From positions 620,001-684,000 of the forward strand of contig JADJIQ010000005.1 in the NCBI GenBank assembly GCA_016707005.1: DNA of 64,000 bases, read 5' to 3'. This document shows positions 34,996-44,438 of this stretch, one piece after another (the first letter of the stretch is position 1; every line of letters starts with the position of its first letter). This DNA is from Ignavibacteria bacterium. GTDB lineage: Bacteria > Bacteroidota > Ignavibacteria > Kapaibacteriales > Kapaibacteriaceae. Both the position numbers and the translations under genes were made by a program. Under the pieces are notes generated by a model. The model did not search any database. It was not told the DNA's origin and saw only the letters and a list, made by a program, of their open reading frames with translations.

Positions 34996-35660
34996 TCGTC
35001 ATGCTGAGCAAAGAGTACTTCGCGTTCTTTTCGCAACTCGAGAAGAACAACACAAAAGAATGGTTCGATGCGAATCGAAGCACGTATGAACAATACGTGA
35101 AGGCACCGTTCAAGAACCTTGTTCAAGAACTCATCGATCAGGTTCGCACCATCGAGCCTGCGTTGCACCTCGAGGCAAAGGATGCGATCTATCGCATCAA
35201 TCGCGATATCCGGTTCTCGAAGGAGAAGATCCCCTACAAGACCCATCTAGCCGGACACATCAATCTTCGTGGGAAGAAGGCCATGGGCTATCCGGGGTTC
35301 TACTTTGAAGTGGGTGCAAAGGGTGGAGCAGTTGGAGGGGGCGCGTACATGCCTGAGAAGGAAGAGCTTGCATCCATCCGCGACCTTATCAGTCACGAAG
35401 GCAAGGACCTCCACAAGCTGCTCAAGGCAAAGTCATTTGTGTCGCTGTTCGGAGAACTCAAGGGCGAGAAGAACAAGGTGTTACCAGCTGAGTTCAAAGA
35501 GGTGGCTGTTAAGGAGCCCCTTATCGCCAACAAACAGTTCTACTATTGGGCCGACATACCAAAAAGCGTCTTCACCAGTCAGGACTGTGTGAAGACGCTT
35601 GTGGAATACTACAAGGCCGCTAAGCCTCTCAATGATTTCTTTGCTCAGGCGCTGGACTGA
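34992..35660 (+). CDS. DUF2461 family protein
   Basis: Protein of 222 residues of the DUF2461/TIGR02453 family, function unknown. Family blocks are FFSQLEKNNTKEWFDANRST, YRINRDIRFSKEKIPYKTHL, GFYFEVGAKGGAVGGGAYMP and the C-terminal SQDCVKTLVEYYKAAKPLND. GTG at 34992 overlaps the VOC stop (GTGA); an ATG at 35001 is also possible. It is the last gene of the SulP operon. Confidence 0.88.
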   Translation: MIVMLSKEYFAFFSQLEKNNTKEWFDANRSTYEQYVKAPFKNLVQELIDQVRTIEPALHLEAKDAIYRINRDIRFSKEKIPYKTHLAGHINLRGKKAMGYPGFYFEVGAKGGAVGGGAYMPEKEELASIRDLISHEGKDLHKLLKAKSFVSLFGELKGEKNKVLPAEFKEVAVKEPLIANKQFYYWADIPKSVFTSQDCVKTLVEYYKAAKPLNDFFAQALD

Positions 35661-35669
35661 GCCCTGTAC

Positions 35670-38192
35670 TTAGAAGGTGTACGAGATGGTTCCGGTTACT
35701 TGACGTCTGAGGATCGTACCACCGAACACTTCATAGTGTTGACGGTCCAATAGATTGAACACATTCACGGATGCACGCAGATCTGCTGTGATGTAGTAAC
35801 CCGCATTGAGGTTGACCACCGCGTATGAAGGAACGAATCCTTCGAACAGGCCGGCGATCCACTTGAAGCCTTCCACATATCGGATCTCGATCCCTGCATC
35901 GTAGTTACCGGCATTGAGATACGAGATACCGCCGTTGATGCGATGACGTGATGTATTCGGAAGGATCTTTGCCGCCGGCACATCGTTGTCAACCACCTTG
36001 GTGTCGAGGTAGGCATAGTTCGCATTTACGCTGAGCTCGTTCGTAAGGAAGTAGGCAGCGCTGATCTCGGTACCGATCTCATTGACGATGGCAATGTTCG
36101 TTGGTGCGATCACAAGAGAAGCAAGACCCTTGTAGTAGGCAAGTCTGTTCGGGTCAACCGGCACTCCGCCGGCACGAACCTTGCGGACTTCGGCGAACAT
36201 CACAGAGTCAGCGATGCGGTCCGTTTCCGCGTCACCCGTGTTACTGCGAACCGGCGCATACACATCAGGCGTGATACCACCCAGCGGCGCAGAGATGAAA
36301 TCTGCGCGACGGTTGAAGTAGACGTTGAAGCCTACAAAGAGCTTTGCATCGAAGCTGCCTTTGTAGCCGAATTCGAATGACTGCGCCGTTTCCGGATCGA
36401 GTTGAACATTGCCCAGGTTCCACTGTGCGGTGTTTGCGGTAAGGGGCAGATTGGCCTGTACCGGACGTCCAACGAGCTGACTCGTAACCGAGTCTACGAT
36501 ACCCGGAATGGCACTGAGATTTGCCGGGGCACCAGCCGGAGAATACCGATAGAGTTCTGCATAGCTAGGACGAAGGAACGAGCGGTTATAGGTGAGGCGG
36601 AAGCTCTGTCCCTTCATTGGTTCGAGAACCACGCCGAGCTTCGGCGATAGTTGAAGATCGAACAGGTTCGAGGCATCTACTCGCAATGCACCAACAACGG
36701 TCACAACATTTGTAGGCTTCCATTCGAGTTGGGTATAGCCGCCGAGGAAGCGACCATACAATTGTTGCGGATCGGTGAGGCCTACACCTTCAAGGACGGG
36801 CGCACCGGTCTTTGTGTAATACGCAATGGTATCAACACGGGCCGGCGAATAGATGTCCTGATACTCGGCATTCACGCCAACGATGTAGTGAAGGTTGGCA
36901 TCGGCAATGGTGTTGTTGTATTGGGCATCAACACCCATGATGGTCGATTCTTCGGGAGACGCAGCAACAGCATTGTAGACCACTTGCTTGAGCGGCGTTA
37001 CCCGACGTTGCCAAAGACCCTGAACGTTGAAGTTCTCGCTTTGATAGGCAAGACGTGCAAAGGGTTTTTCAACTCGCTGAACAACTAGTCGACCCGTTTG
37101 ATTCACATACATTTCGTCGCCGGATGCTGAGAAGCCCCCTTCAGCAAGAACCTTACTTGTTGGTGAGAGATCATAATCGAGACGTAGTGTGCCGCCTACA
37201 GCGAACGGATGTCGGTGCGCATCAGAGAGGATGCGCGAATAGCCGCGAGTAGTGTCTGTTACGTCGTACGAGGGACCCGGATATTCGAGACCGTTGTTCG
37301 GTTTTGTTGGATCGAGATTCCGCGGCACGAGCGAGTAGTTGTAGGAGTAGTTACCACCGATGGCAAGCTTGTAGGAGAAGTCTCCCATCGCGCCTGCGTG
37401 ACGGATCGAGGCACGATACGTCTCCCATTCGCCGGCAGATACGGTCACACGGGTACCAAGAACTTCCCGCGGTGAAAAGGTACGCATGTTGATCACGCCG
37501 TTGTAGGCGTTAGGACCATAGAGTGCCGATCCCGGACCGTGTACCACTTCGATGGAAGCAAGATCTTCCATCACGGTCTGCATCGAATTCCATTCAATGA
37601 GGTTGATAAGGGGCGTTGATGGATCGCGTCCGTCGATGAGTACAAGCATTCGACGGTTGATCGAGCTATTGAAGCCCCGTGCATTCACGTTGAAGTCGTT
37701 TGAACCACTCTGCGCAACATCCACACCGGCAAAGTGCTCAAGGGCCTTTGCGGTCTGTCCGTGGGCAGCGGCTTGCTCGAGTGCCATGGGAGTGACGATG
37801 TCGATAGCTGCCGGAGCATCCGTGAGTTTCTCTCCTCTACGCGATGCGGCATAGACCATGATCTCGCCCATGTTCCGGTTCGTTGGGTCGAGGACGATAG
37901 CTACTCGGACAGTGTCCGATCCCACCACGTCTACTGTACGCTCCTGAGGCAGCCAACCAAGACCCCAGATCTTCACGACGTGCTGACCTGGAGGAACATT
38001 ACCGATGATAAACGAACCATCACCACGCGTCGTCACCATCTTGGTGCGTCCGGCAAGTAACACATTCAGCCCGTTGAGGTTCTCCTTGGAGATCGCGTCC
38101 GACACCTGTCCAATGATCACACCCGAACCTTGCGCCAAAGCGGAAACCGAAAGAAGAACAAGAGCTGTCAAGAGAGAACCAAGCGTGCGCAT
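35670..38192 (-). CDS. TonB-dependent outer-membrane receptor
   Basis: Receptor of 840 residues. The signal peptide MRTLGSLLTALVLLSVSALA precedes a carboxypeptidase-like regulatory domain (IIGQVSDAISKENLNGLNVL, GSFIIGNVPPGQHVVKIWGL), a plug (PAAIDIVTPMALEQAAAHGQ, NVNARGFNSSINRRMLVLID) and a 22-strand barrel ending in RRQVTGTISYTF. The ATG at 38192 is preceded by TGGAG; an ATG at 38213 is possible. The ligand is not clear from sequence; a siderophore, vitamin or metal chelate are options. The divergent DUF547 gene shares the short 5' region, which contains a candidate TetR-type operator. Confidence 0.93.
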   Translation of the reverse strand: MRTLGSLLTALVLLSVSALAQGSGVIIGQVSDAISKENLNGLNVLLAGRTKMVTTRGDGSFIIGNVPPGQHVVKIWGLGWLPQERTVDVVGSDTVRVAIVLDPTNRNMGEIMVYAASRRGEKLTDAPAAIDIVTPMALEQAAAHGQTAKALEHFAGVDVAQSGSNDFNVNARGFNSSINRRMLVLIDGRDPSTPLINLIEWNSMQTVMEDLASIEVVHGPGSALYGPNAYNGVINMRTFSPREVLGTRVTVSAGEWETYRASIRHAGAMGDFSYKLAIGGNYSYNYSLVPRNLDPTKPNNGLEYPGPSYDVTDTTRGYSRILSDAHRHPFAVGGTLRLDYDLSPTSKVLAEGGFSASGDEMYVNQTGRLVVQRVEKPFARLAYQSENFNVQGLWQRRVTPLKQVVYNAVAASPEESTIMGVDAQYNNTIADANLHYIVGVNAEYQDIYSPARVDTIAYYTKTGAPVLEGVGLTDPQQLYGRFLGGYTQLEWKPTNVVTVVGALRVDASNLFDLQLSPKLGVVLEPMKGQSFRLTYNRSFLRPSYAELYRYSPAGAPANLSAIPGIVDSVTSQLVGRPVQANLPLTANTAQWNLGNVQLDPETAQSFEFGYKGSFDAKLFVGFNVYFNRRADFISAPLGGITPDVYAPVRSNTGDAETDRIADSVMFAEVRKVRAGGVPVDPNRLAYYKGLASLVIAPTNIAIVNEIGTEISAAYFLTNELSVNANYAYLDTKVVDNDVPAAKILPNTSRHRINGGISYLNAGNYDAGIEIRYVEGFKWIAGLFEGFVPSYAVVNLNAGYYITADLRASVNVFNLLDRQHYEVFGGTILRRQVTGTISYTF

Positions 38193-38222
38193 ATTGCTCC
38201 AAAATGAAGTCATCCCTGTGAA

Positions 38223-38239
38223 ACCGACCAGTCGGTCGG
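38223..38239. promoter_or_regulatory. Candidate TetR-family operator
   Basis: CCGACC-AGTC-GGTCGG is an inverted repeat with perfect 6-bp arms (38224-38229 and 38234-38239). It closely resembles the ACCGACCGGTCGGT class of sites bound by TetR-type repressors. It lies between the divergent TonB-receptor start (38192) and the DUF547 start (38251), where it could control both. No TetR gene is in the window. Confidence 0.5.
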
Positions 38240-38250
38240 AGTGCAAACCT

Positions 38251-38994
38251 ATGAAATCTGCCCTTTTCAGCATTCTTTTTACGTTGGTAACGTTCTCTGT
38301 GACCGTCTTCATCGCATCCGCACAGCTGGACCATTCGGCCTATTCTGCAGTGCTAGGGTCTCACGTCCGTGATGGAAGAGTGGACTATGCTGGCATCAAG
38401 AAGGATGGCAGGTTTGCCCCCTACCTTGCTTCTCTGTCTTCGACCAAGGCGTCTGGGTTAAAGGGTGCAGATCGACTAGCCTTTTGGATCAACGTCTATA
38501 ATGCGTTCACGATCAAGTTGATCTGTGACAACTTTCCGCTGAAGTCCATTCGGGATCTATCGAATGGAAAGGTTTGGGACCGACCCCTCGTAACGATCGA
38601 GCAGACTACGTACTCACTCAATGAGATCGAGAACGATCTGATCCGTCCACTCGGCGACAATCGAATTCATTTTGCTCTGGTTTGCGCAGCCCGGAGTTGT
38701 CCGCCCCTCTTGTCAGAAGCATACACAGCCGCGAACGTAGACTCCCTTCTGGACCTTCAAGCGCAGAGGTTTCTCAATGACCCAGCTTTGAACCGATTTG
38801 ACAACGCAGCAGGAAAGGCCTATCTCTCACACGTATTCGAGTGGTATTTGGCCGATTTCGGGAAGACCCATGCGGACCTTTTGCGGACGATCTCGCGCTA
38901 CCTGCAACAGCCGATACGGGCTCGTCTTGAAAAAGAGCCTAAGGCATGGACCATCGTGTGGAATGACTACGACTGGTCACTCAACGGCAAATGA
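38251..38994 (+). CDS. Exported DUF547 protein
   Basis: Secreted protein of 247 residues with a signal peptide (SILFTLVTFSVTVFIASAQ) and a complete DUF547 domain: DRLAFWINVYNAFTIKLICD, SLNEIENDLIRPLGDNRIHF and the diagnostic VCAARSCPPLLSEAY, then LSHVFEWYLADFG. The domain is related to transglutaminase-like folds, but its activity is unknown. The ATG at 38251 is the first after the regulatory region. Its last 14 bp overlap the convergent metzincin gene. Confidence 0.9.
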   Translation: MKSALFSILFTLVTFSVTVFIASAQLDHSAYSAVLGSHVRDGRVDYAGIKKDGRFAPYLASLSSTKASGLKGADRLAFWINVYNAFTIKLICDNFPLKSIRDLSNGKVWDRPLVTIEQTTYSLNEIENDLIRPLGDNRIHFALVCAARSCPPLLSEAYTAANVDSLLDLQAQRFLNDPALNRFDNAAGKAYLSHVFEWYLADFGKTHADLLRTISRYLQQPIRARLEKEPKAWTIVWNDYDWSLNGK

Positions 38995-41869
38995 GTCGTT
39001 GTGTACGGCGATGTCCGGCTGTGACATTCACAAGGATGTACACCCCTCTGCTGAGTCCGCTAACGATCTCTTCCTGCACCACACCTGTTGTGTGTGATAC
39101 GAGCATTCCGCGTAGGTCATAGACAAAGAACTCACTGGCCGGATCGACGGGACAATACAGTGGGTCTTCAGTGTTGACGCTCACTGTTCGTATGATCGCC
39201 GAGATATCGATCGTACGTTCAGTACTGCAGGAATCGAGCGAGAATCTCAGTTTACCCTTCACCTCTCCATCGATAGATATCTGGGAGGGGGCGATGGACA
39301 CACCGATCGACGTTTGACGTCCGTGAGGCAAGACCAATCCATCGGTCATGGTCGTGGTGAATGGCTCATCGATCCGCACATTCTGCGTTGTGATCTTGTT
39401 GCTGCCGATGAGTGACACATTGATTGTGAACATCCGCGTAAGAGACGCTTCTGAAGTGAGCACAGTATCAAAGGAGACCACACTCGGATGGTCGACCGAA
39501 AGACCAATAACCCGCATTGTAAGAGGGATGGTAAGAGCCCCTTCACATCCTTCGCTTACAAAGGAGATCGTAAGCGAGTCTGTGTGGACACCCGGAAGTC
39601 TCTTGATGTCCGTGGTGATCTGCACGGCCTGCTCGGATGTGGATGGAATGGTGACCGGACCGTTCACGAGAGAGATGTTGTTTCCGAATTGTTTTCCGGA
39701 CACACTCGTTACCTGGATCGGGAACGGAGACGGATTATCGATCCGTATGGAAGCGAATCGTGGTGTTGGAGTGTCGCACACGATCTTTGCACCAAGATCT
39801 GCGGGCAGGGAAGACATGACACGAAGCGTCTCCCGCGAGCCTTGCACAGGGAGCTTGAATCGAGTGTTGCAGAGTCGAGAGATAAAGATCAGTGAGTCCT
39901 TGATCAGCCCTGTGGCTTTTGCCGAAACATTCACGTTCCACACAATGGCGCTCGCTGGCGGAATGATGATGGGCAGATCTGTGGAAACAGCAAGTGCTGA
40001 CCCGGAACGAAGTGAATCGATCACGATGGTCTCAAGTCCATCATTTCGAAGTGTGATCCCCGACGTGAACGAGGCATCACACACCGTCAACGGTGGTATC
40101 ACAAGCATCGGCGGATCAAGGACAAGTCTGTGGTCGGGCACAGTGATCACGATGTCCGACGTATCGGAGCATCCATTGAGATCCGTTACCATCAATCGGA
40201 TCGAGGTAGTAGAATCGATTCGCGGCCAGACCATGTCCGATGTTGTGTCGATCACCGTTCCGTTCTTCAACCAACGGTACGTGTATGGAAGTCGTCCGCC
40301 GGTGAGCTGACTCGTTACCTCTACAACTGTACCTGTACAAACGCGGTCTTCCGTTGCATTGATGATCGCAAGGGGCTTTGCATTGACCGTTACGTTCGTC
40401 GAATCTGTGATCGTACTTCCAACAGAGTCTGTAACGGTAATAAAGAGTTTAAAGGAAGCTGCTGGTGCGATCACCAGCGTCTGACTCTGCGTGGTGGTAT
40501 CTAGTAGCGGACCGCGCCAACGATAGGAAAGTCTGCCCGTTCCTCCCGTTGCTGTTGCAGTAACACTCGTTGGGTTGCCATTACAGACACTAACCGACGC
40601 TGGAACAGTGAGATCGAACAAGGATATGAGCGGCGTACAGGCACTTGCATTCAGCTTGTTCTTCATCAGCGTCACAACACGGCTGTGAAACACAAGCTCG
40701 GTTCCTTGTGCTGTGAGATGGCAGTACGACATGATCGTACCCTTCGTTGCCTTTGTTCCGGTGAAACAACTGCCTTCGGCAGTGTAACACGAATCGATCG
40801 GTGGATTCCACGTGCACGAATGTGTATGCGGTGAACCAACATTGTGTCCGAGTTCGTGTGAGAACACATCTGTGTCCCACACATAGCCGGCTGCCGGATA
40901 GGTAACGTTGTTATTCGTCCCCACCACTGCATAGCCCCATTGCTTATTGCAGAGTTGATCAACATAGGCGATACCACCAATGTTGTTCACGCCAGAGAAC
41001 AGATGAGCAACGCTGCGATTCACAGTTCCGTTCAGTGTCCGCCATCGATCGCGGAATTGAACGAGCATCTCATCGGGCAAATTTGAGGTATACGGATCCG
41101 TTGTGGTCCACACCATCAGCGAACCGATGGTATGTGTAGCTGTTACGTCTCGTTCGTAGATCGCACTCGATGCCGCAACAACGGCTTCCGCATATTGAGT
41201 GGCCTTTGTGAGATCGCGACCATGATCGATGTAGAATGGCTCATCACACTCGATGGAGAGCTTGATCTGGCGGAACGTCACTGCCTGCGGACCGTCGGCA
41301 TTCTTCTCGCTCGGTGTGTGCACATCCGTTGGATCCAACGTGCCGCAGTTCCAATCATTCACCGCCGGCACGTCTGCGCCATCATACACAACCATCGTCT
41401 GCGCACCACTCCCATTCGATAGGGGGCTGATGCGATATGTTCTATTCAACGCTAATGGGCCCGTAGTGATAAATCCCGTGCACCAGTTGGGATAGACGGC
41501 AAGGATCACATAACTGTCTGGGATGTCGATGATGCGTCCGCGGAGAAGAACACTCTGCGGTGGCGGCACAGGCATCGGACCATTTGCGGTCATGGCAGTA
41601 ATGGTTGTTTGCTCGTCGATCACTCGGAACCGACTGGCCCTGATCTCTACGGTGCCGAGTTTAGGGAGCTGCACAGTGAGCATGATCGACTCGTCATCTG
41701 CCAATGATCGCGCTTGGGAAAACGCCGTTGCATCGATCGAATAGAATGAGGCCGCATGTTTCCCCGTGAACGAGGCAGGCCATTTCTCCGGCGTAAGAAG
41801 CGGTTGGTTCTCTGCTGCGAAAATGGGAAGTGTGGCAAACACGAAGAGACAGAGATAGAGAGTTCGCAT
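38981..41869 (-). CDS. Secreted metzincin metalloprotease with T9SS sorting domain
   Basis: Exported protease of 962 residues. After a signal peptide comes a propeptide-like beta domain, then a reprolysin-like (M12B/M43-type) catalytic domain with the zinc motif SHELGHNVGSPHTHSC (HELGHNVGSPH, residues 338-348) and the Met-turn GTIMSYCHL. Several immunoglobulin/PKD-like domains follow (SVSVCNGNPTSVTATATGGT, PLAIINATEDRVCTGTVVEV), and the protein ends in a T9SS tail (FFVYDLRGMLVSHTTG ... SRGVYILVNVTAGHRR). It probably degrades extracellular protein. It is 2 bp downstream of the small secreted protein gene and likely in one unit with it. Confidence 0.92.
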   Translation of the reverse strand: MRTLYLCLFVFATLPIFAAENQPLLTPEKWPASFTGKHAASFYSIDATAFSQARSLADDESIMLTVQLPKLGTVEIRASRFRVIDEQTTITAMTANGPMPVPPPQSVLLRGRIIDIPDSYVILAVYPNWCTGFITTGPLALNRTYRISPLSNGSGAQTMVVYDGADVPAVNDWNCGTLDPTDVHTPSEKNADGPQAVTFRQIKLSIECDEPFYIDHGRDLTKATQYAEAVVAASSAIYERDVTATHTIGSLMVWTTTDPYTSNLPDEMLVQFRDRWRTLNGTVNRSVAHLFSGVNNIGGIAYVDQLCNKQWGYAVVGTNNNVTYPAAGYVWDTDVFSHELGHNVGSPHTHSCTWNPPIDSCYTAEGSCFTGTKATKGTIMSYCHLTAQGTELVFHSRVVTLMKNKLNASACTPLISLFDLTVPASVSVCNGNPTSVTATATGGTGRLSYRWRGPLLDTTTQSQTLVIAPAASFKLFITVTDSVGSTITDSTNVTVNAKPLAIINATEDRVCTGTVVEVTSQLTGGRLPYTYRWLKNGTVIDTTSDMVWPRIDSTTSIRLMVTDLNGCSDTSDIVITVPDHRLVLDPPMLVIPPLTVCDASFTSGITLRNDGLETIVIDSLRSGSALAVSTDLPIIIPPASAIVWNVNVSAKATGLIKDSLIFISRLCNTRFKLPVQGSRETLRVMSSLPADLGAKIVCDTPTPRFASIRIDNPSPFPIQVTSVSGKQFGNNISLVNGPVTIPSTSEQAVQITTDIKRLPGVHTDSLTISFVSEGCEGALTIPLTMRVIGLSVDHPSVVSFDTVLTSEASLTRMFTINVSLIGSNKITTQNVRIDEPFTTTMTDGLVLPHGRQTSIGVSIAPSQISIDGEVKGKLRFSLDSCSTERTIDISAIIRTVSVNTEDPLYCPVDPASEFFVYDLRGMLVSHTTGVVQEEIVSGLSRGVYILVNVTAGHRRTQRLICR

Positions 41870-41871
41870 AC

Positions 41872-42453
41872 TTATTCGCCTTCAACGGTTTCACTGATCG
41901 ATCCATCATCCCGTACTCGGATCGTGAGACCGGGAAGGGGCTCAGTACGGAGAAATTCATCCTTCTCGCAATCAAAATCATGGCGGAGTTGACCAACCCG
42001 AATTGACCCATCGTCTTCCATCGTACAGGCGCGGAGGAAGGTACTCTCGCACGTTGCCTGCAGTGATGCGATCAATGATCGGGCAATGATATTCTGCCGA
42101 CTCGTTGTTACAACATAGACGTTTTCGTCCTTGGTTCCCTCTATCCCCAACACGCGGAACAGTCGGATCTCCAGTGTGTCGGATTCACGCCCTATGTTGC
42201 AGCCTGCGATCTCATCAACACGGATCTTGGATGGGATCGATCCTGTAGAATCGGCGTATCCGGCATTTCGGAGGAAGGTCTCGCGCTCCGCATCTTCAAT
42301 GCGACGCATATTTGACCATCGCTCAGATACATCCAAGAGATCCTTTTCGCCGATCGTCAAGTTGGGGCGGAGTACTGCCAGGCAGGAGTCCACGGAAGCC
42401 GTGGCTGCAACGGTAAACGCGAAGAAGAGCGCGAGCGATATACGGCATTTCAT
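41872..42453 (-). CDS. Small secreted protein of unknown function
   Basis: Not recognised. 193 residues with a signal peptide (ISLALFFAFTVAATASV) and five Cys in the mature part, among them VDSCLAVLR, IAGCNIGRE, ATCESTFLRAC and FDCEKDE, consistent with disulfides in the periplasm or outside. The end is acidic (RVRDDGSISETVEGE). It stops 2 bp before the metzincin start, so it may be an inhibitor, chaperone or cofactor of that protease; this is inference only. Confidence 0.7.
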   Translation of the reverse strand: MKCRISLALFFAFTVAATASVDSCLAVLRPNLTIGEKDLLDVSERWSNMRRIEDAERETFLRNAGYADSTGSIPSKIRVDEIAGCNIGRESDTLEIRLFRVLGIEGTKDENVYVVTTSRQNIIARSLIASLQATCESTFLRACTMEDDGSIRVGQLRHDFDCEKDEFLRTEPLPGLTIRVRDDGSISETVEGE

Positions 42454-42469
42454 GCCGAAATATAGCAGG

Positions 42470-43366
42470 TTATGAGCTGTGCTGCATGCGGGCTAAGCGC
42501 ATGGACTTCGTGCGAAACTTCGGGATGAGGGCTCCGAGGAAGTAAACACGGAAGATGTACCACCAGAAACTCTTCTCGATCAACACAGGGTCGATGTTCT
42601 TGGCCACGGCCGCATGAAGTTCCGGAGCCTTGCTCCAATGGGAACCTGCTTTGTCGTGGTGAACAGTGTGATATCCATTGTTGAAGAGGAGGAGATTCAG
42701 CCAGCCGGTGAAGTTTCGGGAGTGATTCCACTGCGATTCTTCATCGGCATGCACGTGCTGTACGTAATTGAAGACCAACACTGCGAACAGGCCAACCTGT
42801 TGTGGAATAACGACGTAGAGAAGCGCCTTTTGCCAGTCCAGCACCAAGAACGTGCCGATCCACACAAAGAGCATCAAGTACTGTCCGGCCGCCAGTGCCC
42901 ACTTGCGCCTGTCACCATTCCACATGTTGCGGAGATAGTCGCGGATAGGCTTCTGCTGGAAGTAGGAGCTCATGGTTGGGTAGAACAGCAGCATCAGAAG
43001 CGTGTTATTCTCCGTCAACCGATACGTGATCGTGTAGTCGCCCTCTTTGTTATTCAGGCGATGGTGATTCATGTTGTGGGTTGGAATCCACGCAAATGCT
43101 GGGAAGCCATAGAACACCGTAAGCCAATAGTCGGTAAGGGTGTTAAGGAATGGCTTGCGGAAAATCGGCAAGTGATTGTGATTGTGTGCGATCACCGTTA
43201 CAGCAACAGAAAGGAAAAGGTAACCAACATAGAGAAGTGGTTGGAAACCGACGATGGTCCACTGAAGGACGAAGACGAGCGTGGTAACAGCCATATAGGC
43301 TACCGTGCGTCTGTCTTCTTTGAATCTGAGCAACATAGGGGGTCGGTCTTTTATGAAACTGGTCAT
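42470..43366 (-). CDS. Membrane fatty-acid desaturase/hydroxylase-type protein
   Basis: Integral membrane di-iron enzyme of 298 residues. The three histidine boxes are present: HNHNH (residues 61-65), HNMNHHRLN (97-105) and NGYHTVHHDKAGSHW near the C terminus, each separated by hydrophobic helices. The third box, GYHxxHH, is typical. It could desaturate or hydroxylate acyl chains or other lipids; the regiospecificity cannot be read. The start at 43366 (MTSFIKDRPP) is chosen, with 43336 also possible. No electron donor gene is adjacent. Confidence 0.87.
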   Translation of the reverse strand: MTSFIKDRPPMLLRFKEDRRTVAYMAVTTLVFVLQWTIVGFQPLLYVGYLFLSVAVTVIAHNHNHLPIFRKPFLNTLTDYWLTVFYGFPAFAWIPTHNMNHHRLNNKEGDYTITYRLTENNTLLMLLFYPTMSSYFQQKPIRDYLRNMWNGDRRKWALAAGQYLMLFVWIGTFLVLDWQKALLYVVIPQQVGLFAVLVFNYVQHVHADEESQWNHSRNFTGWLNLLLFNNGYHTVHHDKAGSHWSKAPELHAAVAKNIDPVLIEKSFWWYIFRVYFLGALIPKFRTKSMRLARMQHSS

Positions 43367-43475
43367 CCTAGAACAACAAATTAACCCCAATGCACGGTTC
43401 CTCCGCTACGGTTTGTAACCGATACCCTGTATTTTGACCCATTGCATTCACATGAACCGCCCTAAAGTGTACCAG

Positions 43476-44438
43476 ATGCGTACGATCTCTCTCATTGCCG
43501 CAACGTTTTTGATCCATATTTCTGCCATTTCTGGGGAGATTGGGATCGTCTTCAATGCGATGATGAATGGAAATCCATTTGTGATGGATCAACCGGTACC
43601 AATGGACAACGGACGGTATTATTTCTCTCCGCGGATGCTTCGATTCTACGTTGCAGAGATCAGCTTTGTCCATGATGGCGGACTACGCACCAAGGCCGAT
43701 AATGTGTATCTGCTGGTTGATGTGAACGATGTATCGAGGTATGTAGTTGGCAACTATGATATCTCGCGCATCGATAGCCTTGAGATCCACATCGGTGTTG
43801 ACAGAATTGCGAACCACAATGACCCTTCGATCTATCCACCGGAACATCCTCTTGCACTCAAGGACCCAACGATGCACTGGGGATGGGCTGCAGGATATCG
43901 GTTCATCGCTCTTGAGGGATCGGCCGGCTCAACAGCAGCAACAGCAAAGGCAGATGTTCAGGTCCACAGCGTTGGTGATACGCTCTACCGTCGAATCGTG
44001 ATTCCTGTGACATCTACAGTGACCTCCTCCGGCGTGGACGTGGTCCTCAATGCGGAGTATAGTGCCTTGCTCAAGGATCTGGACGTGTCACAAGGACTCA
44101 TCTTCCATGGATATGGACCAGAGACCGAGACACTGACCGAGAACATGGCAACGCGAGTCTTTACGGCCGCTGCTCCGTCATCCGTCAACGAAGGTGATCA
44201 GGCTATTTCCACATCGGTCCATCCAAACCCCGCTTCTGATGTGGTTTCGGTTACTGTTTCCGAAACAGCGGCGAACGTAATGTTGGTTGACGCTGTTGGT
44301 CGGGTAGTGACCACTGCCGAACTCACCGGCGGCAGGTCTTCCATTTCCGTTGCAACACTCTCGGTTGGTTCCTATACCATTGTCATCGACGCCGGAAACG
44401 GTCGTATCTCCCATGCTCCGCTCGTCATCATTCGGTAA
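43476..44438 (+). CDS. MbnP-like copper-protein-family protein with T9SS tail
   Basis: Exported protein of 320 residues. The signal peptide is MRTISLIAATFLIHISAISG. The MbnP-like domain covers residues 20-235: IGIVFNAMMNGNPF, DNGRYYFSPRMLRFYVAEIS, and the hallmark DPTMHWGWAAGYRFIALEG. In characterised MbnP a Trp is converted to kynurenine by MbnH and the protein binds copper. The last 75 residues are a T9SS type A sorting domain (SVHPNPASDVVSVTVSETAA ... GSYTIVIDAGNGRISHA), not part of ordinary MbnP. Two MbnH/cytochrome c peroxidase-like genes follow, overlapping this one. The start at 43476 is preferred; 43452 is an alternative. Confidence 0.85.
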   Translation: MRTISLIAATFLIHISAISGEIGIVFNAMMNGNPFVMDQPVPMDNGRYYFSPRMLRFYVAEISFVHDGGLRTKADNVYLLVDVNDVSRYVVGNYDISRIDSLEIHIGVDRIANHNDPSIYPPEHPLALKDPTMHWGWAAGYRFIALEGSAGSTAATAKADVQVHSVGDTLYRRIVIPVTSTVTSSGVDVVLNAEYSALLKDLDVSQGLIFHGYGPETETLTENMATRVFTAAAPSSVNEGDQAISTSVHPNPASDVVSVTVSETAANVMLVDAVGRVVTTAELTGGRSSISVATLSVGSYTIVIDAGNGRISHAPLVIIR

